DNA of 64,000 nt from Fibrobacterota bacterium (GTDB taxonomy: Bacteria > Fibrobacterota > Fibrobacteria > UBA11236). Below are positions 1 through 8,122 of this stretch, in pieces. The stretch's first letter is position 1. Each line of letters starts with the position of its first letter. A program made the position numbers and the translations under genes. The stretch lies in NCBI GenBank assembly GCA_028287505.1, contig JAQBPN010000036.1, positions 1 through 64,000 of the forward strand, read 5' to 3'. The notes beneath the pieces are model-generated. The model searched no databases. It was given only the letters and a program-made list of their open reading frames with translations, and had not been told where the DNA came from.

Positions 1-319
1 GCTTCAACGGCACCGCGGCTCCGGAGTTCAGCAAGGCCCAGACATGATAAGCGGCTCCCGTCGCCAGGCTGACGTTCCATTTGAAATAGTCGTTGGTATT
101 GTCGTTGAAGTTCGTCATCCACATGTACTTTACGGGACCATAGTCCCCTACGCTCATGCCGGAGTTGTGCGCCGCCGCCCCGGCCGTCAGGAAAACGAGA
201 TTATCGGTCGTGGCCGTTTGATCGAATACGATGGGATTTGGGCCTGCTTGAGGGACATCGGTATCGGCGAACGCCGTCACGGTAGCCAAAGCAGTCAATA
301 TGCAGAAGCGATGCATCAT
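1..319 (-). CDS. Secreted protein, N-terminal part (runs off window)
   Basis: The open frame begins ATG-ATG at 319 and continues without a stop past base 1, giving about 106 residues. A G-rich Shine-Dalgarno stretch (GGGGGG) lies just upstream on the minus strand. The N-terminus MMHRFCILTALATVTAFA is a convincing Sec signal peptide with a likely cleavage site before DTDVPQ. The mature part is rich in Asn, Thr and aromatic residues (for example YMWMTNFNDNTNDYF), as in beta-sandwich exported domains. No enzyme family is recognised. The neighbourhood of secreted carbohydrate-active genes makes an extracellular or cell-surface role plausible, but that is inference. Confidence 0.6.
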   Translation of the reverse strand, partial: MMHRFCILTALATVTAFADTDVPQAGPNPIVFDQTATTDNLVFLTAGAAAHNSGMSVGDYGPVKYMWMTNFNDNTNDYFKWNVSLATGAAYHVWALLNSGAAVPLK

Positions 320-664
320 TCCAGCCCCCCTTTGCCTTTCCAATCGAAGATCGATCGACGCCCATGCGCCTACAGGCGCTCTGCGGAAGGTAAGCAGCCG
401 GTTCCCGCCGCGGATTCCATTCCGGATTCCGGGACCCTCCCGGTGAAAAATCCGTTTACCCAGGGGAAACGCCGGCCACTCATGCCAGGCGCGCGCGGAT
501 CGTTTTTGGGAGCGCGGCCCGCCGATGGCTCCTGAAATCGATTTCGCAAAAAGGTTTATGGCTAAAATGCGGCTTCCCGAAGCGGGGGCCTAGCGCGAAT
601 AGGCCGGAGGCGAGCGGGATTTCATCGGAGTTCCCGGAGGAACTCCCGCAGGGACGGACCGCTT
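320..664. other. Intergenic, 345 bp
   Basis: No credible coding sequence is seen here. The stretch lies between the 5' end of the partial secreted gene and the 3' end of the next minus-strand gene. It must hold the promoter of the former, but no clear -35/-10 pair stands out. The one structured element is the hairpin at 627-646. Confidence 0.5.
627..646 (-). terminator. Hairpin after lipoprotein gene
   Basis: GGAGTTCC (627-634) and GGAACTCC (639-646) form a perfect 8-bp stem with a CGGA tetraloop, 19 bases beyond the stop of the lipoprotein gene. No T-run follows on the minus strand. It could be a weak or Rho-assisted terminator, or an mRNA 3'-end stabiliser. Confidence 0.4.
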
Positions 665-2623
665 CTAAGGCTGGAAATCCATCCACTCAAGATTGCAAGT
701 CCCGCTCACGTCCGACAGACGTAACAGGTAGGTTCCGGCCTGCAGGGGCAAGACGTCCAAGGTGGTCTCCGCCCAAACCGCCGAGGGCGGGAGCGTTATT
801 TCCGCCAGGGGAGGTTGGCCGGGCATTCCGATGGACAGGCCGGCGCCTCCGGCGCCACGGTATCGCACCGTAAGCCGATGGTTCCCTGCCTGGGCTAACG
901 AGACCTTGTAATCCGCCCAACTCCCCACCGCGAATCCCGCCCCCACCGTGCCCGCCGCCGAATCGATTACGACGCGGCTCACTCCCGCCATGCCGATCAT
1001 GGCTTCCGCGGACAATCGGCCGGGGAGGGAGGCGGCGTGGTAGACGCGCGGATTGGAGAGGGTGGAAAAGAACTCTTCGCTGTAGAGCGGCCAATCATTG
1101 GCGGAGGGAGGGATATCCAGGAAGTCGAAGGTGATGTCCGAGGCGGGTTGCACCTCCAGTTTGGAAGAGACCTTGACCATGTTCGCCGCGCGCCATAGAC
1201 CGCGCCGGAACAGGAAAGCCGAGGGCGCCAGGTCCCCGAAGGATTGGAGACCGGGGCTGGCCGCCAGGAAGGTGCGCACCCGTTCGCCCATCCGGCTCAG
1301 CGGAATATCGGCCAGACGGGGCGCGTCCAGGGCCCCTACCCAGGTATAGTTCCGGCCCCAGTCCAGGAACCGGCATTTCTTCGCCACCAGATAATTGGCC
1401 AGGCTGTCGGTCTGGGGTTGGATGGTATAGCTGAAGATCCCCACCACCACCATGCGCGAGGCGATGGACGGATCTGTGAGCCAGGCCTGCGCGACCGTGG
1501 TGAGCGGTCCTCCCACAATCACCAGGAGAGGTTTCTCCGGCGTGGCCTTGCCTGCCTCCGCCACGATCAGATCGCTGCCCGCGCTGGGCTGGGGCACGAT
1601 GTCTTCGACGCGCCCGGACGCGGGCAGAAGCAACCGCGCGACAGCGCCCGGAGACATGCCCGGAATCCCGGTCAGGCCCGCGCGTTGGGCGTCCGCCACC
1701 TCCGCGTCCCCCTTCTTGGTCTGCTCCGCGACGGTGTTGCGCCCGGAGCGGAAATCGTTGGTGGCGATATTCCCGCGCAGATTCAGGGAGCCCAGGCTGG
1801 CCTTGGCCCACAGGTATTCGTTCTCGATCCCGTTGTCCCAGCGTTCATTGTCCATGATTACGGGGTTGGCGCTGTCCACGCCCTCGATGCGCAAGCCGGT
1901 GGAGTCGATGGTGAAAGCAAGTTTGGCTTCCTTCGCGAGCGTCACCGGATCGAGAGTGGTCTGCTGTCCCTGGCGCACTACCACGTCGCGCCGGATGGCC
2001 TCCCGGCGGAAGGGCTGCAGGCTGCTGAAGCGGATGTCGTAATGGCCCGCGGGCATGTTGGTCAGCACGAAAGCGCCGGGGAGATCGGCCTTCACCAGGC
2101 GCTCCATCCCGTACACCTGCACGAAGCGGGAAAGCTGCACTTCGCTGTCCGGCGCGAACGTCCCGGAGATGCTCCCCCGCGGCGTAAGCGTGTCGGCCGG
2201 CAGGACCAGGCCCTCGGTGTCCCGCGCCAGGCTGAAGTCCCTTATCGATCCTCCGGATTCGGTCCCGGCGAATTCGATGCGATAGGCGCCGGCGGGCAGT
2301 TCGCGCAGCGTGTAGCGGCCCTGCGCGTCGGTGACGGTTTCCTGGATCCGCTGGCTCACCACGGGAGAGACCGGGTCGGCCAGATAATCGTCCGGCCTGA
2401 GGATGACGCGGGCGGCCACGGAGGGATTGCCCGAGACGTCGACCAGGCGGCCGGCCACCACCTTGGATTCCGTTTCGGTGCCTCCGCCTTTGCCGGCCAA
2501 TCGATCGCATGCGCCCAGGCAGGCGGCGCAGAGGATCGCCGCCCGCGCGAAAAACGGGGCCGCCCGGAAGGCAGGCCCCGGGCGCGGGGTGGGACGGACG
2601 GCGGACCGCCGCGACGGCATCAT
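665..2623 (-). CDS. Carboxypeptidase-regulatory-like lipoprotein with nucleoside-hydrolase-like and CBM6-like domains
   Basis: This 652-aa protein has a lipobox-like N-terminus (CLGACDR, Cys about residue 39), suggesting an outer-membrane or surface lipoprotein. Residues about 55-120 and 145-225 are two carboxypeptidase-regulatory-like beta-sandwich domains (TDAQGRYTLRELPAGAYRI and a degenerate second copy). Residues about 240-500 resemble inosine-uridine nucleoside hydrolases: VIMDNERWDNG takes the place of the usual DxDxxxDD metal loop, and LLVIVGGPLTTVAQAW matches the family's GPLTN motif. The C-terminal 90 residues end NLEWMDF, as CBM6 modules do. Its start overlaps the stop of the upstream TIGR02147 regulator by 4 nt (ATGA), so the two are translationally coupled. 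Substrate unknown; binding to a plant or microbial glycan is inference. Confidence 0.75.
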   Translation of the reverse strand: MMPSRRSAVRPTPRPGPAFRAAPFFARAAILCAACLGACDRLAGKGGGTETESKVVAGRLVDVSGNPSVAARVILRPDDYLADPVSPVVSQRIQETVTDAQGRYTLRELPAGAYRIEFAGTESGGSIRDFSLARDTEGLVLPADTLTPRGSISGTFAPDSEVQLSRFVQVYGMERLVKADLPGAFVLTNMPAGHYDIRFSSLQPFRREAIRRDVVVRQGQQTTLDPVTLAKEAKLAFTIDSTGLRIEGVDSANPVIMDNERWDNGIENEYLWAKASLGSLNLRGNIATNDFRSGRNTVAEQTKKGDAEVADAQRAGLTGIPGMSPGAVARLLLPASGRVEDIVPQPSAGSDLIVAEAGKATPEKPLLVIVGGPLTTVAQAWLTDPSIASRMVVVGIFSYTIQPQTDSLANYLVAKKCRFLDWGRNYTWVGALDAPRLADIPLSRMGERVRTFLAASPGLQSFGDLAPSAFLFRRGLWRAANMVKVSSKLEVQPASDITFDFLDIPPSANDWPLYSEEFFSTLSNPRVYHAASLPGRLSAEAMIGMAGVSRVVIDSAAGTVGAGFAVGSWADYKVSLAQAGNHRLTVRYRGAGGAGLSIGMPGQPPLAEITLPPSAVWAETTLDVLPLQAGTYLLRLSDVSGTCNLEWMDFQP

Positions 2624-3507
2624 GGACTCTTCCCCTTGGGCGGCAATGTGCGGAGGACCGTGCGTGCGCGTGTGCGTGCGGGCGTGGGCGCGGGCAGGGA
2701 GGTGATGGGGAAGACGTGGAAGTTCATCTGGTAGACGCGATCGACGTCATCCGAGTTCTGGGCCATCTCCAGCAGGCGGCGGCGGAATCCCCTCAGCTCC
2801 TCCAGCATGGCGTCGTAGGTAGGACCGGACACGCTTACCGTCAAAGTGGAAAAGTTGCGGGTGCCGCTGGGCAGGTGGTCCAAGGCGTACTTGGCCAGTT
2901 CCATGGCCTGTACCTGGTACGCGCTTATCAGGGCTTGGCTGATGGCATCCCCGGCCGAGATGACCGCATCGGTGCGCTCATAGGCCCCGTCCGCATCCTT
3001 GCGGATAAGCGCCAGGCGTTCCAGGAGCTCGATGGATTTCCGGGCCTCCTGGACTTTGATGGGCGGATTGACCATGCCCGCCAGAGCCCGGAAATCCCCG
3101 CGGAACGGACGGATGGCGATCAGTTCGCGCACCGCGGTATGGTGCCATTTCTCGAAATACTCCCACTGGTGCGCTTCCACACTTTTGATGCCCGAGCCGC
3201 GCATGGTCAGCAGGCGATCGAGATAGTCCTTCTTTTCCGATGCCCCCGTGGCCTTGTTGAACATTACCAGGGTTTCGAAGTATTCCTTTTCCTTGCGGGC
3301 CAAGCCGAAGAGTTCCGCGAACTTGAGAACCAGCTTGAGGGAAATATCCTTTTTTCCGGACAGGACATTGGCGAAGAACCCCGGCGAGGCGAAGCCGACT
3401 TTGGACGCGATGAAACGGTAGGAAAACTTGGGGTTTTCCCCGCGGCGCTCGGCATATGCCTCGCGGAGATATTGCCGGTAATCGATGTAGTCGAAGATGT
3501 TTACCAC
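2620..3507 (-). CDS. TIGR02147 family regulator
   Basis: The N-terminus [20 protein letters not shown] followed by [25 protein letters not shown] is the hallmark of the TIGR02147 family, known mainly from Fibrobacter and relatives and thought to act in regulation through a helix-turn-helix-like N-terminal region. The rest ([10 protein letters not shown], then [13 protein letters not shown]) also fits that family. A GTG start at 3507 is chosen because family members begin just before IFDY and GGGAAAAGGG lies upstream. An ATG at 3630 would add 41 unlikely residues and run into the divergent promoter region. The 3' end overlaps the lipoprotein gene by 4 nt, so the regulator is probably made together with its partner. 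DNA binding is inferred, not shown. Confidence 0.8.
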   Translation of the reverse strand: MVNIFDYIDYRQYLREAYAERRGENPKFSYRFIASKVGFASPGFFANVLSGKKDISLKLVLKFAELFGLARKEKEYFETLVMFNKATGASEKKDYLDRLLTMRGSGIKSVEAHQWEYFEKWHHTAVRELIAIRPFRGDFRALAGMVNPPIKVQEARKSIELLERLALIRKDADGAYERTDAVISAGDAISQALISAYQVQAMELAKYALDHLPSGTRNFSTLTVSVSGPTYDAMLEELRGFRRRLLEMAQNSDDVDRVYQMNFHVFPITSLPAPTPARTRARTVLRTLPPKGKSP

Positions 3508-3658
3508 GAAGGCCCTTTTCCCTTTCAAACTTAAGCCCGGAATCCCCGCCAACAATGGGATTTCAGGGTCGGGGCCGGAAGGAACGAGGAAAGCGTTTAC
3601 CCGTGGAAAACGTCCCACATTCCCCAACAACCCTAAAAGATCAGTACATTATCGTATT

Positions 3659-5530
3659 ATGCCGCTGCTAGAGGTACGGGATCTCAAAACCCATTTCCGG
3701 CTTCAGCCGGGTCAGGACCCGTCGGGCGAAGGCGCGATCCGCGCCGTCGACGGCATCGACTTCACCGTGGAACGGGGAGAGGTGCTCGCCCTGGTGGGCG
3801 AGTCGGGAAGCGGCAAGAGCGTCACCTCCCTGTCCGTTCTGGGACTGATACCCGGGACCGGATTCCACGCCCACGGACAAATCCTTTTCCAGGGCCGGGA
3901 CCTGGCCTCCCTTCCTGAAAAGGAATGGCTGTCCATCCGGGGACGGGAAATCTCCCTCGTCTTCCAGGATCCCATGAACGCGCTCAACCCCGTGATCGCC
4001 TGCGGCGAACAGGTGGCGGAAAGCCTCCGCCTCCATCAGGGAATGAGCCGAACCCAGGCCCGCGAGCGGGCCCTGGTTCTGTTCAAGGAAGTGGGCATAC
4101 CGGATCCCGATCGCCGTCTGGACGAATATCCCCATCAGATGTCCGGAGGGATGCGGCAGCGCGTGGTCATAGCCATGGCCCTGGCTTGCGGGCCCAGCCT
4201 GCTCATCGCCGACGAGCCCACAACCGCCCTGGACGTGACCGTGCAGGCGCAGATCCTGCACTTGCTGCTCCGGGAACAGCAGGCCCGCGGCATGGGCATC
4301 CTCCTCATCACCCATGACCTGGGCGTGGTGGCGGAGACCGCGGATCGCGTGGCGGTGATGCAAGCGGGAAAGATCGTCGAGACTGCGACGGTGAAGGAAC
4401 TTTTCGCCAACCCCAAGCACGCCTATACCCGGGCCCTGTTGGACGCGGTGCCTTCTTTGAGCAAGCGGCCGATGGCCTCATTGACCAAACGGCCCACGGC
4501 CGCGCCCCCGCTGCTTCGCGTTGAAGCCTTGCGGACCTGGTTCCCCATCCGGACCGGCATCCTGAAACGCGTCACCGGACAGGTGAAGGCCCTGGATGGC
4601 TTCAGCCTGGATATTGTCCGGGGCGAAACCGTGGGACTGGTGGGCGAAAGCGGCTGCGGCAAAAGCACGGCGGGCAGGACCGTATTGCGCTTGCTGGATC
4701 CCACCGGCGGCAAGGTCGCCTGGAAGGGCGAAAACGTACTGACCATGGACCGAGAGGCGTTGCGCGCATTCCGCCGCCGCGCCCAGATGATTTTCCAGGA
4801 TCCCTACAGCTCCCTCAATCCGCGCATGGTGGTCGGCCGCATCCTGGAAGAACCCCTGCGCATCCACGGATTGCACAAGGGCAAGGAGGCGGAAAAGGTC
4901 GCGGAAATGCTGGAAGCGGTGGGCCTGGCCCCGGAGTATGCCCGGCGTTACCCCCACGAATTCTCGGGCGGCCAGCGCCAGCGCATCGCCATCGCGCGCG
5001 CGCTGATCACGGAACCGGAATTCATCGTCGCCGACGAGGCGGTCTCATCCCTGGACGTTTCCATCCAGGCGCAGGTCCTGGATCTGCTCGCGGAACTGAA
5101 GGCCCGCCTGGGCCTGACCTTCCTGTTCATCTCCCATGATCTCGGGGTCATCCGCATGATCTCCGATCGGATAGCGGTGATGTACCTGGGCCGCATCGTG
5201 GAACTGGCCGATCGCGATTCCCTGTTCGCATCGCCCCTGCATCCCTATACCCAGGCCCTGTTCTCCTCAATCCCCCGGACCCTGTCCGGTTCCGGGATCT
5301 CCGCGGAAAAGAAGCGCGAGCGCATCGTCCTGCAAGGCGATGTGCCCAATCCCTCCAATCCGCCCGCGGGATGCCATTTCCACACGCGCTGCCCCTACGT
5401 GATGGATCGCTGCCGCAAGGAATATCCTCCCCTGGTCCGCCCGGCCGATGCCGGCGGCCTTCCGGAAGACCCGGGCGCGGCTTCCTGCCTGGTCGCCTGC
5501 TGGCTGCATCCAGGCGCCCCGTCGGCCTGA
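3659..5530 (+). CDS. Fused double-ATPase of an oligopeptide/dipeptide ABC transporter (YejF/DppD-DppF type)
   Basis: One 623-aa chain carries two complete ABC cassettes. The first has Walker A GESGSGKS (about residue 47), signature MSGGMRQR and Walker [13 protein letters not shown]. The second has Walker A GESGCGKS, signature FSGGQRQR and Walker [13 protein letters not shown]. The C-terminus [15 protein letters not shown] is the oligopeptide-transporter C-terminal extension. It would hydrolyse ATP to drive import of peptides or similar solutes through OppBC-type permeases. ATG 3659 is taken because [13 protein letters not shown] is the normal start of this family; the frame is open further 5' but that part has no homology character. 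No permease or binding-protein gene is adjacent, so the partners must lie elsewhere. It is divergent from the TIGR02147 gene. Confidence 0.9.
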   Translation: MPLLEVRDLKTHFRLQPGQDPSGEGAIRAVDGIDFTVERGEVLALVGESGSGKSVTSLSVLGLIPGTGFHAHGQILFQGRDLASLPEKEWLSIRGREISLVFQDPMNALNPVIACGEQVAESLRLHQGMSRTQARERALVLFKEVGIPDPDRRLDEYPHQMSGGMRQRVVIAMALACGPSLLIADEPTTALDVTVQAQILHLLLREQQARGMGILLITHDLGVVAETADRVAVMQAGKIVETATVKELFANPKHAYTRALLDAVPSLSKRPMASLTKRPTAAPPLLRVEALRTWFPIRTGILKRVTGQVKALDGFSLDIVRGETVGLVGESGCGKSTAGRTVLRLLDPTGGKVAWKGENVLTMDREALRAFRRRAQMIFQDPYSSLNPRMVVGRILEEPLRIHGLHKGKEAEKVAEMLEAVGLAPEYARRYPHEFSGGQRQRIAIARALITEPEFIVADEAVSSLDVSIQAQVLDLLAELKARLGLTFLFISHDLGVIRMISDRIAVMYLGRIVELADRDSLFASPLHPYTQALFSSIPRTLSGSGISAEKKRERIVLQGDVPNPSNPPAGCHFHTRCPYVMDRCRKEYPPLVRPADAGGLPEDPGAASCLVACWLHPGAPSA

Positions 5531-5540
5531 ATCGACGACC

Positions 5541-6983
5541 CTACTTGGCCCTGTACTTCTCGATGAAGGCGAACAGCTTGTCCCGCTTGGGACTGACGGC
5601 GTCCGCGATGTCCGCGCAGGTATGCGGCTGGTTGGGAATGATGTCGAAGTAGAGATCCGTGCTGCCGGCCTTGATCAGGGCGTCGTACATGTCCTTGTTG
5701 GAGGCGATGGTGCCGCCTTCGTCGCCGCCCACCGTGATCTGCCAGGGAATGGCGGTCTTGCGGATATGGCCCATGGGCATGGCTTCCGGCTTCTCCTTCA
5801 TGATATCGGCCACCTTCAGGTCCGCGCGGATGTTGTCGTGGGTGCGGGTCTGGCCGCTCATGGAAATGAAGCCCGCGAAGCGCTTGGGATCGAACCTGGC
5901 CTCCTTGAACCAGGTGGAGTCGATGGCCATCATATGGGTGAGGTAGGCCCCCGCGGAAAAACCGGAAACGAATACGCTGTTCGGATCGCCGCCATAGGCT
6001 TCGATATTCTTGCGAACCCAGATGGACGCCTGCACCGCGTCCCGGATGTATTGCGGCCATACGGTGGTGCTGCCTCCGGCCAAGGTGTATCCCGGGGTCA
6101 CCACCATCAGGCCATGGTCCAGGTATTTCTGCCCGAAATACTTGTAGTCGGCGCCGAAGGGTTCGTTGCGATCGCCGCCGGTCATGCCGCCGCCGTGGAG
6201 ATGGATGAGAACTGGCCACCTTGACCCCGAAGCCGGCTTGCGCACGTCCAGGATGCACTGACCGCAGGCGGGCTGGCCCGCAGCGCGATAAGACACGTTG
6301 GTCCATTTGAGGGCGTTGAGCTTGAAGTCCTGGGTGCCGGAAAGGGCTTCCACCAGGCGCTCGCCCCGTTCGAAACCCAGCGCCACCACGGAGAGCGTGT
6401 CTTCCACGGCGCCTGTCTTGCCCAGGCCGGACGCCCCTGCGGTCGCTCCGGTCTTTTTCACGCGCGGCTGGGAGACAGCCGATCCGTTCAAGCAGGCAAT
6501 GGCCAGGGTCCGGCTGAAGGCGCCGATGCGGACGCGGATCATGTAGGTACCCGGGGTCATGCCGGCCTTGAACGGATTGACCTGGTATTCCCCGGCGTCC
6601 ATGCGGGCATCCGCCACCTCCTGGACAAGGCCGCCCCTCAAAGTGAACAGGGAAATCCGCACCCGCTGGGCCACGCCCTGGATGCCGAAGCACAGGCTTC
6701 CGCCCCGGACTTCGGGAAGGGCTTCCCGCGCGGCCGCCTCCGTGTAGCCCAGGGAAGTGGTTCCCGCGAACTTGTACATCCCGTTCGCGTCGGTCAGGAC
6801 CGTGATGTTGCGGCCCAGCAGGATGACCTTGGCATCCTTGATCTTGGCGCCATTGGCGTCCGTTACCGTACCCATGAGGGTGGCCTCCTGTGCGGAAACC
6901 GGGGCCGGGACGAGTGGGGCCAACATCAGCGTCAATGCCAAAGCGGGTAATACCGGGTTCAATATTTTGATTGGGTTCTTCAT
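5541..6983 (-). CDS. Secreted alpha/beta-hydrolase (carbohydrate-esterase-like) with N-terminal accessory modules
   Basis: This 480-aa protein has a signal peptide (about residues 1-31, ending APVSA). A carboxypeptidase-regulatory-like domain follows (33-75: GTVTDANGAKIKDAKVILLG). Next comes a beta module (about 100-165: RISLFTLRGG to GTYMIRVRIGAFSRTLAI) that resembles a type IX sorting domain but sits inside the protein. The catalytic domain (about 225-480) has the oxyanion motif HGGG (263-266), the nucleophile elbow GFSAG (Ser343) and a likely catalytic His in NQPHT near the C-terminus. This fits feruloyl or acetyl-xylan-type esterases and BD-FAE-like hydrolases. The exact ester substrate cannot be read from sequence. 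It lies 22 bp after the ThuA gene and probably in one operon with it. Confidence 0.8.
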   Translation of the reverse strand: MKNPIKILNPVLPALALTLMLAPLVPAPVSAQEATLMGTVTDANGAKIKDAKVILLGRNITVLTDANGMYKFAGTTSLGYTEAAAREALPEVRGGSLCFGIQGVAQRVRISLFTLRGGLVQEVADARMDAGEYQVNPFKAGMTPGTYMIRVRIGAFSRTLAIACLNGSAVSQPRVKKTGATAGASGLGKTGAVEDTLSVVALGFERGERLVEALSGTQDFKLNALKWTNVSYRAAGQPACGQCILDVRKPASGSRWPVLIHLHGGGMTGGDRNEPFGADYKYFGQKYLDHGLMVVTPGYTLAGGSTTVWPQYIRDAVQASIWVRKNIEAYGGDPNSVFVSGFSAGAYLTHMMAIDSTWFKEARFDPKRFAGFISMSGQTRTHDNIRADLKVADIMKEKPEAMPMGHIRKTAIPWQITVGGDEGGTIASNKDMYDALIKAGSTDLYFDIIPNQPHTCADIADAVSPKRDKLFAFIEKYRAK

Positions 6984-7005
6984 AGGCGTCTCATCGCTCC
7001 TTCGC

Positions 7006-8121
7006 TCAGTAAATCATCACACGCTGACGGAAACTCCCGGATTCGGATTCCAGGCGCACGAAATACAGTCCCGCCTTGGCCAATGGATCGGGCGCCAAGG
7101 ATTGTTTTCCCGCGCCCGCGGCCGCATAGAGTTTTTCCCCGGAGGCGGACCAGATGGAAAGCGTGAACGCGCCCCGGACGTCCACGTCCACCCGGCGGCT
7201 GGAGGAAACGAAGGAAACCCCGTCCTCCCTTTTGATGGCGGCGCCGCCCATGGAAACCGGATCCTGGTAGCCGGCCGCGTATTCCATCGCCCGCAGGATC
7301 AGACTGTGGTAGAAATCCGAGTTCGCCCCCGCATCCGAATGGATGAGCGTGGTGTAGAAGAAGCGGTTCTTCAAAGCGTCCTCGCGGATCCAGGCCACGG
7401 GATGGTACGCGCCCATGGCATCGGTCAGCTTGGCCACGGATTTCTCGTCCAGGGTATACAGCACCTTGCAGTCCTTCCAGGTGGGCGCTTCCACGGGATG
7501 CCAGGGCTTCATGTCGAACGAATACCACTCGTCGGAACCGGTGAATTTGGCGTCCAGCTTGTCGAGGATGGGCAGCTTGGAAACCGCCGGGTCCGTGGTC
7601 ATATGGATGGTGCCCGGTTGGGATCCGTCTTTATGATCCATGTACCACATGGAGGTGACGGTATCGCGGAACCAATCCCATTCGCCCCGGGTCTTGGCCC
7701 CGGTATTGTGGTTGCCCACGATTCCCCGGTTCCCCTTGGAGACCCATTCCTTGAAGCCCTTTTCGAAAGGCTTGCCCAGGAAATATTCGGCGCGGGTGAA
7801 ATAGTTGAAGAAGATCAGGTCATAGTCGTCCAGGGTGGCGAAGGTCATCGTGTCCGCGTTGCCGACGACCTTCAGGGTGGCGATGCCCACCGCCGCCTTG
7901 ATCAGGTTGATCTTTCCCGTAAGGATGTCCCGGGGCGCCTTGTGGTATTCCGGATCGTTGTCCCCGTTGATGATCAGCACCCGCTTGTGTTTCAGCAGGC
8001 TCAGGGGATTGGGGTCCACGGGCGCGCCATGCGCGGGCGAGACCGCCGGCATGCATGCCAGGCAGACCGCCAGGAAGGCCGCCGCTCCCCGGAGGCTTGG
8101 AATGGACCCCGTCATTTTCAT
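7006..8121 (-). CDS. Secreted ThuA-domain protein with C-terminal sorting-like domain
   Basis: The chosen ATG (8121) begins MKMTGSIPSLRGAAAFLAV, a good signal peptide, and lies 1 nt after the stop of the upstream dehydrogenase. Longer starts up to 8265 would overlap that gene. The mature region is a ThuA (trehalose-utilisation-like, class-I-glutamine-amidotransferase fold) domain: KRVLIINGDNDPEYH at the start, GNRGIVGNHNTGAK in the middle, then HPVAWIREDALKNRFFYTTLIH. The last 60 residues (ending LAKAGLYFVRLESESGSFRQ plus RVMIY) look like a type IX secretion C-terminal sorting domain. ThuA proteins often neighbour PQQ/sorbosone-type dehydrogenases in polysaccharide utilisation gene sets, as here. 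Catalytic role unknown. Confidence 0.8.
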   Translation of the reverse strand: MKMTGSIPSLRGAAAFLAVCLACMPAVSPAHGAPVDPNPLSLLKHKRVLIINGDNDPEYHKAPRDILTGKINLIKAAVGIATLKVVGNADTMTFATLDDYDLIFFNYFTRAEYFLGKPFEKGFKEWVSKGNRGIVGNHNTGAKTRGEWDWFRDTVTSMWYMDHKDGSQPGTIHMTTDPAVSKLPILDKLDAKFTGSDEWYSFDMKPWHPVEAPTWKDCKVLYTLDEKSVAKLTDAMGAYHPVAWIREDALKNRFFYTTLIHSDAGANSDFYHSLILRAMEYAAGYQDPVSMGGAAIKREDGVSFVSSSRRVDVDVRGAFTLSIWSASGEKLYAAAGAGKQSLAPDPLAKAGLYFVRLESESGSFRQRVMIY

Positions 8122-8122
8122 C

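Noticed and set aside
44-535. A 163-codon plus-strand frame at the window start
   Set aside because: It covers the signal-peptide gene on the other strand and has no ribosome-binding site or domain.
3600-3660. Divergent promoter for the TIGR02147 and ABC genes
   Set aside because: A GATAAT-like box exists on the minus strand, but no properly spaced -35 was found, so it is not listed as a feature.
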